The notes: generated by a model not told the origin, from the sequence alone. A stretch of DNA of 64,000 nt from Candidatus Latescibacterota bacterium (GCA_022823465.1 JAJEHX010000023.1:17793-81792); one strand, 5' to 3'. Numbered from the stretch's first letter, positions 24,013 through 34,700 are shown. A program made the numbers and translations.

Positions 24013-25434
24013 TCACCCCTCCAGGCTGAGGAGGAAGGGTTCCTCGAAGGCCTGTACAAGCCACTGCATGAAGCGGGCGCCGTCCGCGCCGTCTATGACT
24101 CTGTGATCGTAGGAGAGCATCAGCGGAAGCATGAGGCGCGGCTGGAACGCGCCGTCCACGTAAACCTGTTCCATGCGGCTTCGCGCCAATCCAAGGATGG
24201 CCACGTCCGGCGCGTTCACGATCGGCGCGAAGAAGGTCCCGCCGAACCCGCCCAGGTTCGAGATCGTAAACGTACTCCCCTGCATATCGTCCGGTGAGAG
24301 CTTCCTGTCCCGTGCCTTCGCGGCGACTTCGGACAACTCGACGGACAACTCGACCATGTTTTTCCGGTCCACGTCCCGGATGACCGGCACGACCAGGCCG
24401 CGGTCCGTGTCGACCGCCACGCCCACGTGGTAGTATTTCTTGTAGATGATCTCGTGCCGGGCCATGTCGACGCTTGCGTTGAACAGGGGAAACCGCTTGA
24501 GCGCCGCGGCCACGATTTTCAGGGCGATGGCCGTCATGGTCAGCTTGCCGCCGGCGGCTTCCGCCGCGGGGCCAAACTGCTTTCGCAGGGCTTCCATGTC
24601 TGTGACGTCGGCCTTGTCGCCATAGGTGACATGGGGGATGTTCGTCCACGCCGCGCTTAAGTGCTCCGCGGCGGCCCGGCGTAGATTGCTCATGGACTCG
24701 GTTTCCACCGGACCCCATTTCGTGAAGTCCGGCAGCGGAGCCGAAGGTGCGGATGGCCTGGGACCGGCCGCCGAGCCCCGGCCGGCGCTCAGGTCCCTGG
24801 AATGGGTCTTTACGTCTTCGACGGATATCCGCCCTCCCGGACCGGTTCCGGGCACCTGGCCGATATCTAGTCCGATCTCGCGGGCGAATCGGCGCACGGA
24901 CGGAGCGGCCGGCACAGGTTCCCCGCCGGTTGTAGCCGGAACAGTCGTTGGCGGCGATGAAGACGGAGCAGGTGGCGCGGGCGGGGTTTCCCTCGAGGGA
25001 GACGGGACCTCCGAACCGGTTGCCGCCTTTTGATCCGGTGCTGCGGATGCGCCCGGATCCGCCTCCCCCGAGGCGGTTTCCTGAGCGGAAGGCTCCGTGA
25101 CGGCCGTGTCCGGTGCCTCGGAAGCCGCTGCCCCGGAGGCCGGCGCCGCATCCGCGGCCGGTTCTTCCGCCTCCTTGCCGGCGGCTGCCTCGGCGCCCGC
25201 TTCTTCATACATGAGCACGGGAGCGCCCACTTCGGCCGTCGCGCCATTCTCCACGAGGATCTCGGTGACCACGCCGCTGAATCCCGACGGCACCTCCAGG
25301 TTGGCCTTGTCGGTCTCGATCTCCAGGACGGGTTGATTGACTTCGACCCTGTCCCCCACCGCGACCAGGATACCCACCACGGTCCCGTCGTCTATGTTCT
25401 CGCCAAGGGCTGGAAGATTGAAAGGCGTCGCCAT
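24013..25434 (-). CDS. aceF: Pyruvate dehydrogenase E2, dihydrolipoamide acetyltransferase
   Basis: The acetyl-transferring core of the pyruvate dehydrogenase complex. The 473-residue protein has one N-terminal lipoyl domain (lipoyl Lys in IETDKANLEVP), a long Ala/Pro/Glu-rich linker (about residues 80-175), an E3-binding domain (APSVRRFAREIGLDIGQVPG and GPGGRISVEDV), and the catalytic domain, ending with the active-site His in LMLSYDHRVIDGADGARFMQ. It follows aceE by 19 bp on the same strand. The E3 gene (lpd) is not in the window. Converges with the thioredoxin-like gene. Confidence 0.95.
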   Translation of the reverse strand: MATPFNLPALGENIDDGTVVGILVAVGDRVEVNQPVLEIETDKANLEVPSGFSGVVTEILVENGATAEVGAPVLMYEEAGAEAAAGKEAEEPAADAAPASGAAASEAPDTAVTEPSAQETASGEADPGASAAPDQKAATGSEVPSPSRETPPAPPAPSSSPPTTVPATTGGEPVPAAPSVRRFAREIGLDIGQVPGTGPGGRISVEDVKTHSRDLSAGRGSAAGPRPSAPSAPLPDFTKWGPVETESMSNLRRAAAEHLSAAWTNIPHVTYGDKADVTDMEALRKQFGPAAEAAGGKLTMTAIALKIVAAALKRFPLFNASVDMARHEIIYKKYYHVGVAVDTDRGLVVPVIRDVDRKNMVELSVELSEVAAKARDRKLSPDDMQGSTFTISNLGGFGGTFFAPIVNAPDVAILGLARSRMEQVYVDGAFQPRLMLPLMLSYDHRVIDGADGARFMQWLVQAFEEPFLLSLEG

Positions 25435-25453
25435 GGTTCCGGTATCTCCAACG

Positions 25454-28126
25454 CTACAACATGAGCGGATTCGGCTTGTCGGCGTCGATCTCCAGATCGG
25501 TCATCGCCTGCTTCAGCCTGGAGGCAGGCAGTTTTCCGTCGCGCATCAGCCCGTAGAGGGCGGACAGCGTGATGTAACGGGCGTCCACCTCGAAGAAATC
25601 CCGTAAGGCGGCGCGGCCGTCGCTGCGGCCGAATCCATCGGCGCCGAGCGTGATCAAATGGCCCGGGAACCAGGCGGATACGGTGTCCGGCAGCGCTTTC
25701 ACGTAGTCGCAGGCCGCCACGTACGGGCCCGGCACATCGGCCACGCAGGAAGTCACGTAGGGCACGCGGGGTGTTTCTTCGGGATGCATGATGTTCCATC
25801 GCTCCACGTCGACCGCCTCGTTGTGCAGCGCCTTGTAGCTGGTGATGCTCCAGACGTCCGCGGCCACGCCGTACTGTTCTTCCAGGATCCTGCCCGCCTT
25901 GAGCACCTCGTTCAGGATGGCGCCGCTGCCGAAGAGCTGGACGCGCAGGTCGCCGTCCTTCTTCTCCGATTCGCGGAAGCGGTACATGCCCTTGAGGATG
26001 CCCTCGCGGGTCGCCTCGGGATCGCCCGGCATGGGCGGCATGGCGTAGTTCTCGTTGTGCACGGTCAGGTAGTAGAACACGTCGTCCTGTTCTTCGTACA
26101 TGCGCCGGATGCCTTCTTCGATGATCACGGCCAGTTCGTATCCGTAGGCCGGGTCGTAGGCCAGCAGGTTCGGCACCGGGTAGGCCAGCAGATGACTGTT
26201 GCCGTCCTGGTGCTGAAGTCCTTCGCCCGCCAGCGTGGTGCGGCCCGACGTGGCGCCGACCAGGAAGCCCTTGCAGCGCATGTCGCCCGCGGACCAGACC
26301 AGGTCGCCGACGCGTTGCAGTCCGAACATGGAATAGTAGATGAAGAAGGGGATGGTGTTGATGTCGTAGGTGGCGTAGGCCGTGCCCGCGGCGATGAAGG
26401 ACGACATGGCGCCGGCTTCCGAGATGCCTTCCTCCAGCAGCTGGCCGTCCTTCGACTCGCGATAGTACAGGAGCGTTTCGCTGTCCACCGGGTCGTAGAG
26501 CTGACCCACCGGCGAGTAGATGCCGGACTGCCGGAACAGGGCCTCCATGCCGAAGGTCCGCGCCTCGTCGGGCACGATGGGCACGATGAGGTTGCCGATC
26601 TCCTTGTCCCGCATCAGGTCCGAGAGGATGTTGACGAAGGCCATGGTCGTCGACACCTGCCGGTCCGTTCCCTGGTAGTACTTGCTGTACTTGTCCTGCT
26701 TCGGCGCGTGGAGCGGCGTGAAGGTCGTCCGCCTGGAGGGCACGTAGCCGCCGAGGGCCCTGCGCCGCTCGTGGAGGTACTGAATCTCCTCGCTGTCCTC
26801 GGGCGGCTTGTAGAAGGGCACTTCGGCCACGTCCTCGTCGGAAATCGGGATCCGGAAGCGGTCCCGGAAGGCGAGCAGGTCGCTGTCTTCCATCTTCTTG
26901 ATCTGGTGCGTGGCGTTGGCCCCCTGTCCGCTGTCGCCCAGTCCGTAGCCCTTGATCGTCTTCATCAGGATGACCGTCGGCGCCCCTTCGGTCTCCACGG
27001 CCGCCTGGTAGGCGTGGTAGACTTTGAGCGGATCGTGGCCGCCGCGCCGCAGGTGCTGCAGTTGGGAATCGGACAGGTGTTCCACCATCTTCTTGAGATC
27101 GGGATGGACGCCGAAGAACTTGTTCCGGATGTATTCGCCGGACGCCATGCTGTACTTCTGGTACTGGCCGTCCACCGTCTCGTGCATGCGGTTCACGAGG
27201 AGCCCGTCGCCGTCCTTCTCCAGCAGGGAATCCCAGTCGCTGCCCCAGATGCACTTGATGACGTTCCATCCCGCGCCCCGGAAGATGGCTTCCAGTTCCT
27301 GGATGATCTTGTGGTTGCCCCGGACGGGACCGTCGAGCCGCTGCAGATTGCAGTTGATTACGAAGATGAGGTTGTCGAGCTGCTCGACGACAGGCACGGT
27401 GATGGCGCCCAGGGATTCGGGTTCGTCCATTTCCCCGTCCCCCATCATGACCCACACTTTGGAATCGCTCGGTTTCTTGATCCCGCGGTTCTCCAGGTAT
27501 TTCATGAAGCGGGCCTGGTAGATGCCGGTAATGGCGCCGAGGCCCATGGATACCGTGGGGAATTCCCAGAAGTCCGGCATCAGCCAGGGATGAGGATAGG
27601 ACGACAGCCCGGGCGTATTCACCTCGTGGCGGAAATTCTTGAGCTGTTCTTCGGAGATCCGGCCTTCCAGGTAGGCCCGCGCGTAGATGCCGGGCGCGGC
27701 GTGCCCCTGGACAAAGAGGAGGTCGCCCTCGTGGCTTCCGTTCCGGTTGCGGAAGAAGTGGTTGAATCCCACCTCGTAAAGCGTTGCCGAGGAAGCGAAT
27801 GTGGAGATGTGCCCGCCGATGGAGCCGTCGGCCCGGTTGGCCCGGACCACCATGGCCAGCGCGTTCCAGCGCACGATGTTCTTGATGCGCCGTTCCAGGT
27901 CGCGGTCGCCGGGATAGGGTTCCTGCAGTTCGACGGGTATGGTGTTTACGTACGGCGTGTTGGCTGAGAAGGGCAGGCGTACGCCGGACTCGGCGGCGCG
28001 GGACTCCAAAGCCGCGAGAATGCGGCGGGTCCGCTCCGGGTCGCCCTGCGATATGACGTACTCAATCGATTCGAGCCATTCGTGAAGTTCCAGCGATGCT
28101 ACATCGGGTTCCACGTCCGTTGTCAT
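25454..28126 (-). CDS. aceE: Pyruvate dehydrogenase E1 component, homodimeric type
   Basis: Thiamine-diphosphate-dependent decarboxylation of pyruvate, the entry to acetyl-CoA. The 890-residue protein is the single-chain AceE type: ADGSIGGHISTFASSATLYE, LLFVQGHAAPGIYARAYLEG, the ThDP motif beginning VMMGDGEMDEPESLGAI and ending in FVINCNLQRLDGPVRGN, KTIKGYGLG, and AGEGLQHQDGNSHLLA. The C-terminal domain includes VRVQLFGSGAILNE-type sequence and TSYKALHNEAVDVERWN. It is first in aceE-aceF, behind a predicted promoter with an internal palindrome at 28192-28221. Confidence 0.96.
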   Translation of the reverse strand: MTTDVEPDVASLELHEWLESIEYVISQGDPERTRRILAALESRAAESGVRLPFSANTPYVNTIPVELQEPYPGDRDLERRIKNIVRWNALAMVVRANRADGSIGGHISTFASSATLYEVGFNHFFRNRNGSHEGDLLFVQGHAAPGIYARAYLEGRISEEQLKNFRHEVNTPGLSSYPHPWLMPDFWEFPTVSMGLGAITGIYQARFMKYLENRGIKKPSDSKVWVMMGDGEMDEPESLGAITVPVVEQLDNLIFVINCNLQRLDGPVRGNHKIIQELEAIFRGAGWNVIKCIWGSDWDSLLEKDGDGLLVNRMHETVDGQYQKYSMASGEYIRNKFFGVHPDLKKMVEHLSDSQLQHLRRGGHDPLKVYHAYQAAVETEGAPTVILMKTIKGYGLGDSGQGANATHQIKKMEDSDLLAFRDRFRIPISDEDVAEVPFYKPPEDSEEIQYLHERRRALGGYVPSRRTTFTPLHAPKQDKYSKYYQGTDRQVSTTMAFVNILSDLMRDKEIGNLIVPIVPDEARTFGMEALFRQSGIYSPVGQLYDPVDSETLLYYRESKDGQLLEEGISEAGAMSSFIAAGTAYATYDINTIPFFIYYSMFGLQRVGDLVWSAGDMRCKGFLVGATSGRTTLAGEGLQHQDGNSHLLAYPVPNLLAYDPAYGYELAVIIEEGIRRMYEEQDDVFYYLTVHNENYAMPPMPGDPEATREGILKGMYRFRESEKKDGDLRVQLFGSGAILNEVLKAGRILEEQYGVAADVWSITSYKALHNEAVDVERWNIMHPEETPRVPYVTSCVADVPGPYVAACDYVKALPDTVSAWFPGHLITLGADGFGRSDGRAALRDFFEVDARYITLSALYGLMRDGKLPASRLKQAMTDLEIDADKPNPLML

Positions 28127-28191
28127 CGAGCTTCCCCGGGGTGCGCCGCGCGTCGGCGTTCAGCTCTTTTCCCATTCGAAAACATCGACAC

Positions 28192-28221
28192 AAAATAGGG
28201 GTGTGGCACCCCTTCTGTCAA
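28192..28221 (-). promoter_or_regulatory. Predicted aceE promoter with internal operator-like palindrome
   Basis: On the minus strand TTGACA (28221-28216) and TATTTT (28197-28192) are separated by 18 bp, leaving a leader of roughly 60 bases before the aceE ATG. The spacer holds a perfect inverted repeat, AGGGGTG-CCA-CACCCCT (28213-28197), positioned so that a bound protein would block or realign polymerase. The remainder of the 28127-28441 gap shows no gene; it also contains the ribosome-binding site of the downstream plus-strand gene. Confidence 0.55.
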
Positions 28222-28441
28222 TCATTATATTGATTTGCGGCCGCGTCGCGGCGGCGTCCCGGACCCCTTCCGGAAAGGCGTCCGGGATACACATGGAGAG
28301 ATGCTCAGAATCGTTCTTGGAGAAGCGCGCGGTTTACCTCTGGCGAGGTGCCGGAAGCAGTCCTTGGAGAGTGCTCCGAGTACTCCTCCGTATAAGCGCA
28401 CAGTCAGGCCTGAAAGCACGATGAAAACCTGGGAGGTTGGC

Positions 28442-29350
28442 ATGAAAAGCGACGGCCGGCACGGCTGGCACGGCATATTCACCATACCGCAGACCCCCTT
28501 TACGGACGATGGCGCGCTGGACGAAGACGGGCTGCGGAGGCAGATCGATTTCTGCGTGGACGTGGGCGCCCACGGCGTCGTCTATCCCGTCATGGTGAGC
28601 GAGTTCTGGCTGCTCTCGGACGACGAGCGGAAACGGGTCGTGGACGTGGCCGTGGAGCAGGTGGACGGGCGCATCCCCATGATCGCGGGCGTGGCGGGGG
28701 TGAGTACCGAGGTCGCCGTGATGTTCAGCCGCCACGCCCGCGAGGCCGGCGCCGACGGCGCGATCGCCCTGCCGCCCTACGTGCTCAAGCCGGGCCTGGA
28801 CGGGCTGGTCGACTACTACAGGCAGGTTGCGGAGGCCGTGGGAAACCCCGTTTTCATCCAGAACTTCGATCCGCCCCTCGGCTCCAGCCTCTCGCCGGCC
28901 TTCATCCGGGAGTTGCTGCTGGACATTCCGCACGTGAAGTACATCAAGGAGGAGATGATGCCCTGCGGTCATTCGGTGACGGCACTGCTGGAGACCTGCG
29001 GGGACGAGCTACACGGCGTCTTCACCGGGTTCGGCGGCCGGTGGTTCATCGACGAGCTGAATCGCGGCGTGAGCGGCACCATGCCCGCCTGCGAGTTTAC
29101 CGACGTGCTGGTCCGGCTATACGAACGGTACCGGTCGGGCGACGTGGAAGGGGCGCGGGAGATCCACAACCGGCTGCTGCCCCTCATCAACATCGAGAGC
29201 CTGCACGGGGTGATCTTCTGCAAGGAGATCCTGAAGCGGCGCGGCCTGATCGCGTCGACGTACACCCGGGCGCCGGGGCAACTGGACCGGCACGACTTCG
29301 CGGAGATCGACCGGCTCATCCGGGACGTAGAGCCATTGTATATACGGTGA
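28442..29350 (+). CDS. Dihydrodipicolinate synthase family (DapA-like) aldolase/lyase
   Basis: A class I aldolase-type TIM barrel of 302 residues. It has HGIFTIPQTPFTDDGALDED at the start, AHGVVYPVMVSEFWLLSDDE in place of the canonical GTTGE loop, PMIAGVAGVSTEVAV, the Schiff-base Lys in HVKYIKEEMMPCG, and GVFTGFGGRWFIDELNRG. The altered loop argues against true DapA; enzymes of this group cleave or form various 2-keto acids. ATG 28442 has GGGAGG before it; ATG 28421 is an alternative. No pathway partner is adjacent; it converges with a membrane protein. Confidence 0.82.
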   Translation: MKSDGRHGWHGIFTIPQTPFTDDGALDEDGLRRQIDFCVDVGAHGVVYPVMVSEFWLLSDDERKRVVDVAVEQVDGRIPMIAGVAGVSTEVAVMFSRHAREAGADGAIALPPYVLKPGLDGLVDYYRQVAEAVGNPVFIQNFDPPLGSSLSPAFIRELLLDIPHVKYIKEEMMPCGHSVTALLETCGDELHGVFTGFGGRWFIDELNRGVSGTMPACEFTDVLVRLYERYRSGDVEGAREIHNRLLPLINIESLHGVIFCKEILKRRGLIASTYTRAPGQLDRHDFAEIDRLIRDVEPLYIR

Positions 29351-29370
29351 GCGATACCGCGCCGACGTCC

Positions 29371-29393
29371 GCGCCGCGAAAGCCGCGCGGCGC
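29371..29393. terminator. GC-rich hairpin between converging genes
   Basis: GCGCCGCG (29371-29378) and CGCGGCGC (29386-29393) form an 8-bp stem with a 7-base loop between two convergent genes. No T-run follows on either strand, so terminator function is uncertain. Confidence 0.3.
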
Positions 29394-29430
29394 CGAGGAA
29401 AGATCATCACTTGCGTCCCGTGCCCGCCCG

Positions 29431-31416
29431 CTACGTCCATTCGTGCAGGGCGTGTCCCTGGCCGGGAAACCAGATCCAGTCCACGAGGAACCCGAGAAAC
29501 ACCCCCACACTGTATCCTACCAGCACGCCCCAGGCAAAGGGCTGGGCCCGTCGATAGATGGTCACTCCGCCGATCCGCATCAACAGCATCTTGATCAGCC
29601 AGGCCAGGAACAGCGAGAACATGAGCAGGCGGATCACGTCGGCGAAGGCCACGGTAAAACCCACCGGCGCCAGGGGCCAGCCGGGAAAACGGTAGGTCAG
29701 GGCCGTCATGACCAGCATGATGACGCCGCCGAGGGCCATGAACAGGAACTCGGGCGGCTGCAGCTGGTCGGCGTTGCGTATCCACCGCACGATATCGTCA
29801 AAGTAGGTCTCGTTGATGCCGCCGAAGGCGTCGCGCGTGCCGAAGTTGTACGCGCCGATGGTCGTGTTCCCGATGTAGATCGTGTACAGGATGGACGTCA
29901 GCAGGCTGACGACGAAGGTGACGGACATGAGGGCGAGTATGCCTCGCTTGTCCCGCAGCAGGTCGGACGTCACCTTGTCGGACTGGGCGATGGTGCCGAT
30001 CCCCATGCCCCGCCAGTTCCGGGCGTAGACGGACCCCAGGCCCAGGGTGGTCAGGCTCTGGGGGTCGATGTTTCCCGAGCCCACGGTCAGTATGGTGAAA
30101 TGGTGGGCATTGACCGGAAGGTCCATGAAGGCCAGGCCCGTCTGGGCGATGATCCGGGCCGTGCCCAGGTACAGAATGAAGAGAAACAGCAGGTAAACGG
30201 GCAGCACCTGCCAGGAGAGGCCCGACCCCACGAGCCAGGCCACCAGGTAGACCAGGCAGCCGGCCAGTCCGAGGACGGCCACCCGGTAGGACATCAACTC
30301 CGAGGCCGGCCGCTCGCCGCTGCGCAGGGCCCGCCGAAAGACGTCGGCGATCTGTGCGCGCGCCGTCCAAAGGTGCCAGAAGACGAAGACGATGAATCCG
30401 CCGAAGAACTGGGCCTTCACCACGGCGTTCACCCCCACCGGACTGCCGGAATACTGGAGGCCGACGCGGTCCAGCAGTCCGCCTTCCAGCACGCCGCAAA
30501 GGGCGAAGAACCACAGGCTGAAGGTGATCTCGACCGGCGCCAGGAATGCGAAGCACAGGGCATAGATGTTGACGCTGATCCTTATGGCCGGTATGCCTTC
30601 CAGCAAGGTCAGGTTTGTGTGGTAGAGCGCGCCGATGGGAATGTGCGGGATGGCTCCCCAGAACGAGGAGATGTTCCAGATCATCAGGGCAAGGGATAAA
30701 CTGAAGCCCACCTGGAACATGCGGTCGTAGACGAATCGCGGAAAGGTCCGTTCCGTCCCATCGTCATGGCGGATCAGGTCGACGGCCATCTGCACGAGCG
30801 GAAAGGACAGCCGCTCGTGGGCCACCCAGGTCCTCCTCATGATGGTGGACATGCAGGCGCCCATGAAGAACAGCACGACGAAGAAGGTCAGCCACCAGAA
30901 GAGGGGCGAAAACCAGGGCCCCCAGATGACGTCGCCGGCTCCTTCCGGGATCCCCTCGTAGAACCACACCAGCGTGTTGCCCTGGCCGCTGACCAGCAGC
31001 CAGTCCGGCAGATAGTCGAAGAAGGTGGCCTCCCACTGGTTCTCCGGCCGCGCGAAATAGTAGGGCGTGGCGATGACCCCCATGAGATAGGCGACCAGGA
31101 CCTTGCCCGGCACGAGGGAGGAAACGAACATCATTACGAAGACCAGGGCCAGTTCGCTTCCGTTCAGCACCCAGGACGGCCGCCAGGTGCGCAGGGCCGG
31201 GTTGACGATGAGCAGGAGGAAGAAGAAGGGGATCAGGACCGCGATGGGCAGATGGGACACCGTCATGCGGGACGAATGCACGAGGAAGGAGCCGAAGGGG
31301 ACCCAGATGTTGATCAGGACGGCGAGCAGCAGGCCCAGGACCACGGCGCGGCGTGATATGCCGGCTGATCGCAATGTTCCGGGTTGCGGGATACCAATGC
31401 GCAGTTTGGTTGCCAT
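29431..31416 (-). CDS. Large polytopic membrane protein (DUF6785/DUF6784-like)
   Basis: A 661-residue protein with at least twelve hydrophobic segments spread over its length, beginning after a short basic leader (MATKLRIGIPQPGTLRSAGI) with AVVLGLLLAVLINIWVPFGS. Conserved-looking stretches include NGSELALVFVMMFVSS, WGPWFSPLFWWLTFF, LSFPLVQMAVDLI and NAHHFTILTVG. It resembles large uncharacterised membrane proteins annotated DUF6785/DUF6784 in planctomycete- and Latescibacteria-like genomes, which look transporter-like, but the function is unknown. Stands alone, divergent from the M28-like/FtsX gene. Confidence 0.75.
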   Translation of the reverse strand: MATKLRIGIPQPGTLRSAGISRRAVVLGLLLAVLINIWVPFGSFLVHSSRMTVSHLPIAVLIPFFFLLLIVNPALRTWRPSWVLNGSELALVFVMMFVSSLVPGKVLVAYLMGVIATPYYFARPENQWEATFFDYLPDWLLVSGQGNTLVWFYEGIPEGAGDVIWGPWFSPLFWWLTFFVVLFFMGACMSTIMRRTWVAHERLSFPLVQMAVDLIRHDDGTERTFPRFVYDRMFQVGFSLSLALMIWNISSFWGAIPHIPIGALYHTNLTLLEGIPAIRISVNIYALCFAFLAPVEITFSLWFFALCGVLEGGLLDRVGLQYSGSPVGVNAVVKAQFFGGFIVFVFWHLWTARAQIADVFRRALRSGERPASELMSYRVAVLGLAGCLVYLVAWLVGSGLSWQVLPVYLLFLFILYLGTARIIAQTGLAFMDLPVNAHHFTILTVGSGNIDPQSLTTLGLGSVYARNWRGMGIGTIAQSDKVTSDLLRDKRGILALMSVTFVVSLLTSILYTIYIGNTTIGAYNFGTRDAFGGINETYFDDIVRWIRNADQLQPPEFLFMALGGVIMLVMTALTYRFPGWPLAPVGFTVAFADVIRLLMFSLFLAWLIKMLLMRIGGVTIYRRAQPFAWGVLVGYSVGVFLGFLVDWIWFPGQGHALHEWT

Positions 31417-31555
31417 GGTCCGGTACGCCGAAAGGTCAAAGAAAACCGGGTTTTAAGCGGGGAAAGGATGCCGGGTCTGTACGACTTCAATATATCCGGT
31501 TCCCGACAGACGGCACAACCCTAGATTTAGAACGCGAAGCCGCGTCCTTGGTTTT

Positions 31556-31601
31556 TGCTTGAACCGGTGTGTCAACCTTTTTATATTGCTTTGTTCAAGC
31601 A
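31556..31601 (+). promoter_or_regulatory. Predicted promoter flanked by a 9-bp inverted repeat
   Basis: TTGAAC (31559-31564) and TATATT (31582-31587) with a 17-bp spacer form a plausible plus-strand promoter for the gene at 31765. Perfect arms TGCTTGAAC (31556-31564) and GTTCAAGCA (31593-31601) enclose it. The rest of the 31417-31764 gap holds no gene that I can support; its left half is the leader of the divergent membrane protein gene. Confidence 0.45.
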
Positions 31602-31764
31602 TGCAACGGCTCATTACGCTCGGGATGAATGCGACAGTTTGGGCCTCGCGGCCGTTCCGGGCATTCCCATGTTCCCCAACGATGCGAAACGCGGAAACGG
31701 CGGACTGCACGGCTTCGAGCGTGCGAAACCGCCGGTTGCCGGATACCGACAGGGGTAGCGCCTC

Positions 31765-34700
31765 ATGTGGTCGAAGATAAAAACGGGGATCGGCATCGCC
31801 GTCGCGGCACTGATGTTGTCCTCTGTCACCATCTTCCATCCCAGGGATATTACCGAAAATATCCTGATGAAGCTGATCTCCCTGCCCGAACCCCAGGAGA
31901 TACAGCCCTTCCTGGGCCATGACCGTTCGCTGGAGGAGGCCCTGGAGTCGGTCAGCGCGGAGTCGATCGAAAACACGGTGCGGACCCTCTCCTCCTATCC
32001 TTCCCGGGTCGTGGGTTACGCCGGCGCGGATTCGGCCTATGAATACATCAGGGACCAGTTCGACGAGATCGGCCTGCAGGACGTCCGGACCGAGACGTTT
32101 CCGGTCACGGTGCCCATCGACAAGGGCTCGAAACTCACCGTCCTGGAAACGGGCGAGGAGATCCCGCTCCACGCCCTCTGGCCCAATCTCGTGCGCACGC
32201 CCACCACGCCCCGCGAAGGGCTGTCCGGTCCGATCGTCTACGGCGGCAAGGGGGAATTCGGCGACTTCAACGGGTACGACATGCAGGGCAGCGTCGTACT
32301 CATGGATTTCGATTCCCAGGACCGGTTCATCAACGCCCGGATGCTCGGCGCCAGCGCCATCATCTTCTTCGACAACGGACGGGTGACCCGGAGCGAGGCG
32401 GAACTCAAATTCATGGGGCTTCCGCTCAACGTGCCCCGGTACTGGGTCGAAAAGGACCACGTGCCCGCACTGCTGGCCCTGGCCGAACCGGCGACGAACC
32501 AGGTAAACGTACAGGCCCGGATGGACTGGGAGGTCGTGGAAGGGAAGAACATCTTCGGGTGGATACCCGGGCTTGACGAGGAAATGCCAAATGCACGGGA
32601 CGAGACCCGCACGAAATGGAAGGACTACACGATCGTCATCGAGTCCTTCTACGACGCCATGTCGGTGGTCCCAGGCGTTGCGCCCGGCGCCGAGAGCGCC
32701 ACGGGCGTGGCCGCGCTGCTGGAAGTCGCCAGGGCGGTCAAGCAGTATAGCCCCAAGTACTCCGTGGTCATCCTGGCCACTTCCGCCCACTTCATGGGCC
32801 TGGAAGGCGCGCACAACTGGCTGTACCGGCACGGCAGGGCGAGCGGTTACTTCATGTCGAAGATCCCCGAGGAAGACAAGATCGACTTCGACATGTTCTT
32901 CGGTATCGACCTTTCCAGTCACGAATCCCGCGTCGGCGCTTTCGCCTTCGGCACCTTCGACAACGGCGCCTGGGCGACCAACCACTACATAAAGAACATC
33001 TTCGCGCCCTATTCGAGGAAATTCGCGGGCTACATCCAGGAAGCCTTCGGGGCGGGCGCCGACTCGGCCCGGTACGTCAACGCCATCGTGCCTCCCCAGC
33101 GGACCTGGAAGGACTTCATGCCCGTCAAGCTGGGCCTGGACAGCGAGGCCGTCACCTACTTCGGCAAGAAGGGCATGTCCTTCGTCACGCCGAACGGTAC
33201 CCGGGGCCTGGTGGACACGCCCCACGACCGCTTCGAATCGGTCAACGTCGCAAATGTGACCGAGCAGGCGCGCTCCCTCGCGGTCATGCTCGCCCGGGCC
33301 ACGACGGACGGCGAGCTCTTCGAAGAGACCAAGCTCAAGATCCAGGACACGGCCCACGACATGACCGGGACGGTCTACGAATTCGACCGGGACGTCAACT
33401 TCTTCGTGCCCAAGAAGCCCATCCCCGGCGCCCTGGTCACCTATTTCAAGAGCCTGACCAACACGGGCGTGCGGGGCATCCTGATCAACAAGGCCGATTC
33501 GCTGGGACGCTTCGCCTTCCGTCCGCTGAAGCAACAGAAGGGGCCGATTAAGCTTCGGTCCTACGCCCTGGACGAGGACGGCGAGATCATCTACGCGCCC
33601 GACCTGGGGCAGGAAGGCGACAAGACCTTCCCCCTGAACGCGGCCAGCGGCGCGAACGAAAACACGACCCTGCAGATCGTGTTCCGGGCCCGGGCCCTCG
33701 ACGTGTACGAGATCATCGACTCCCGGTACCTCACCGCGCTGGACCAGTTGACCGTCCTGGGGCAGAACGACGCCGAGCCCCAGTGGTACGGCCACAGCTA
33801 TATCGAGAAGCAGAGCGGCACGGAAGGGCGCACCGTTCCAGCCGCCGTCGTCTTCGCCAAGCCTGGGCAGCGCCTCAAGCTCCTCATGAGCACCAGCCTC
33901 TTCGGCGTCAAGTACCTGCTGACCAATGCGCCGGATGAATTTCTGAAGAATCCCGTCGAACCGGGCGAGGTGACCCTGGCGCTCCTGGAAGAGGCCCAGG
34001 GACAGGGCTACCTGGTCGACGAGGGGCTCATCGTCAATCCGTCCTACCAGGGCACGCGGGACATGTGGGTCGTGGACGACGTGCGGCTGAAGCAACTGGC
34101 CCGATTCGGCGTGGAGAACCAGCGCATCGAGCAACTGCACGAGGAGGCGCGCGTCGCCCTCCTGGAGGCGGAGGAGCATCTCGCGAACCGGGAATACGAC
34201 GCCTTCATTTCCAAGTCGCGGGAGGCCTGGGGGCTCGAAGCGCGGGGATACCCGGAAGTCAAGTCCACGGCGGACGACACGGTCAAGGGCGTGATCTTCT
34301 ATTTCATCCTGCTCCTGCCCTTCTCCTTCTTCATGGAACGCCTGGTCTTCGGGTTCCCGACGATCAACAAGCGGATCTTCGGATTCGCCGTCTTCTTCAT
34401 CGCGGTTTTCCTCGTGCTGCAGCAGGTGCATCCCGCCTTCAAGCTCAGCACGTCGCCCTACGTCATCTTCCTGGCCTTCGTCATCTTCGCGCTGGGGACG
34501 ACCGTGCTCATCATCGTCCTGTCCAAGTTCAACCAGGAAGTGCAGAAGATCAAGCGCGCGCAGACGGGCATGCACGAGGCCGATATCGGCCGGTTGAGCG
34601 CCACGGCCGTCGCCCTGTCGCTGGGCGTCTCCAACCTGCGGAAACGTAAAGTGCGCACGGCCCTCACGGCCGCCACCATCACGCTGCTGACCTTTACCGT

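Noticed and set aside
25658..27967. A 769-codon plus-strand open frame opposite aceE
   Set aside because: Antisense shadow; aceE motifs are complete on the other strand.
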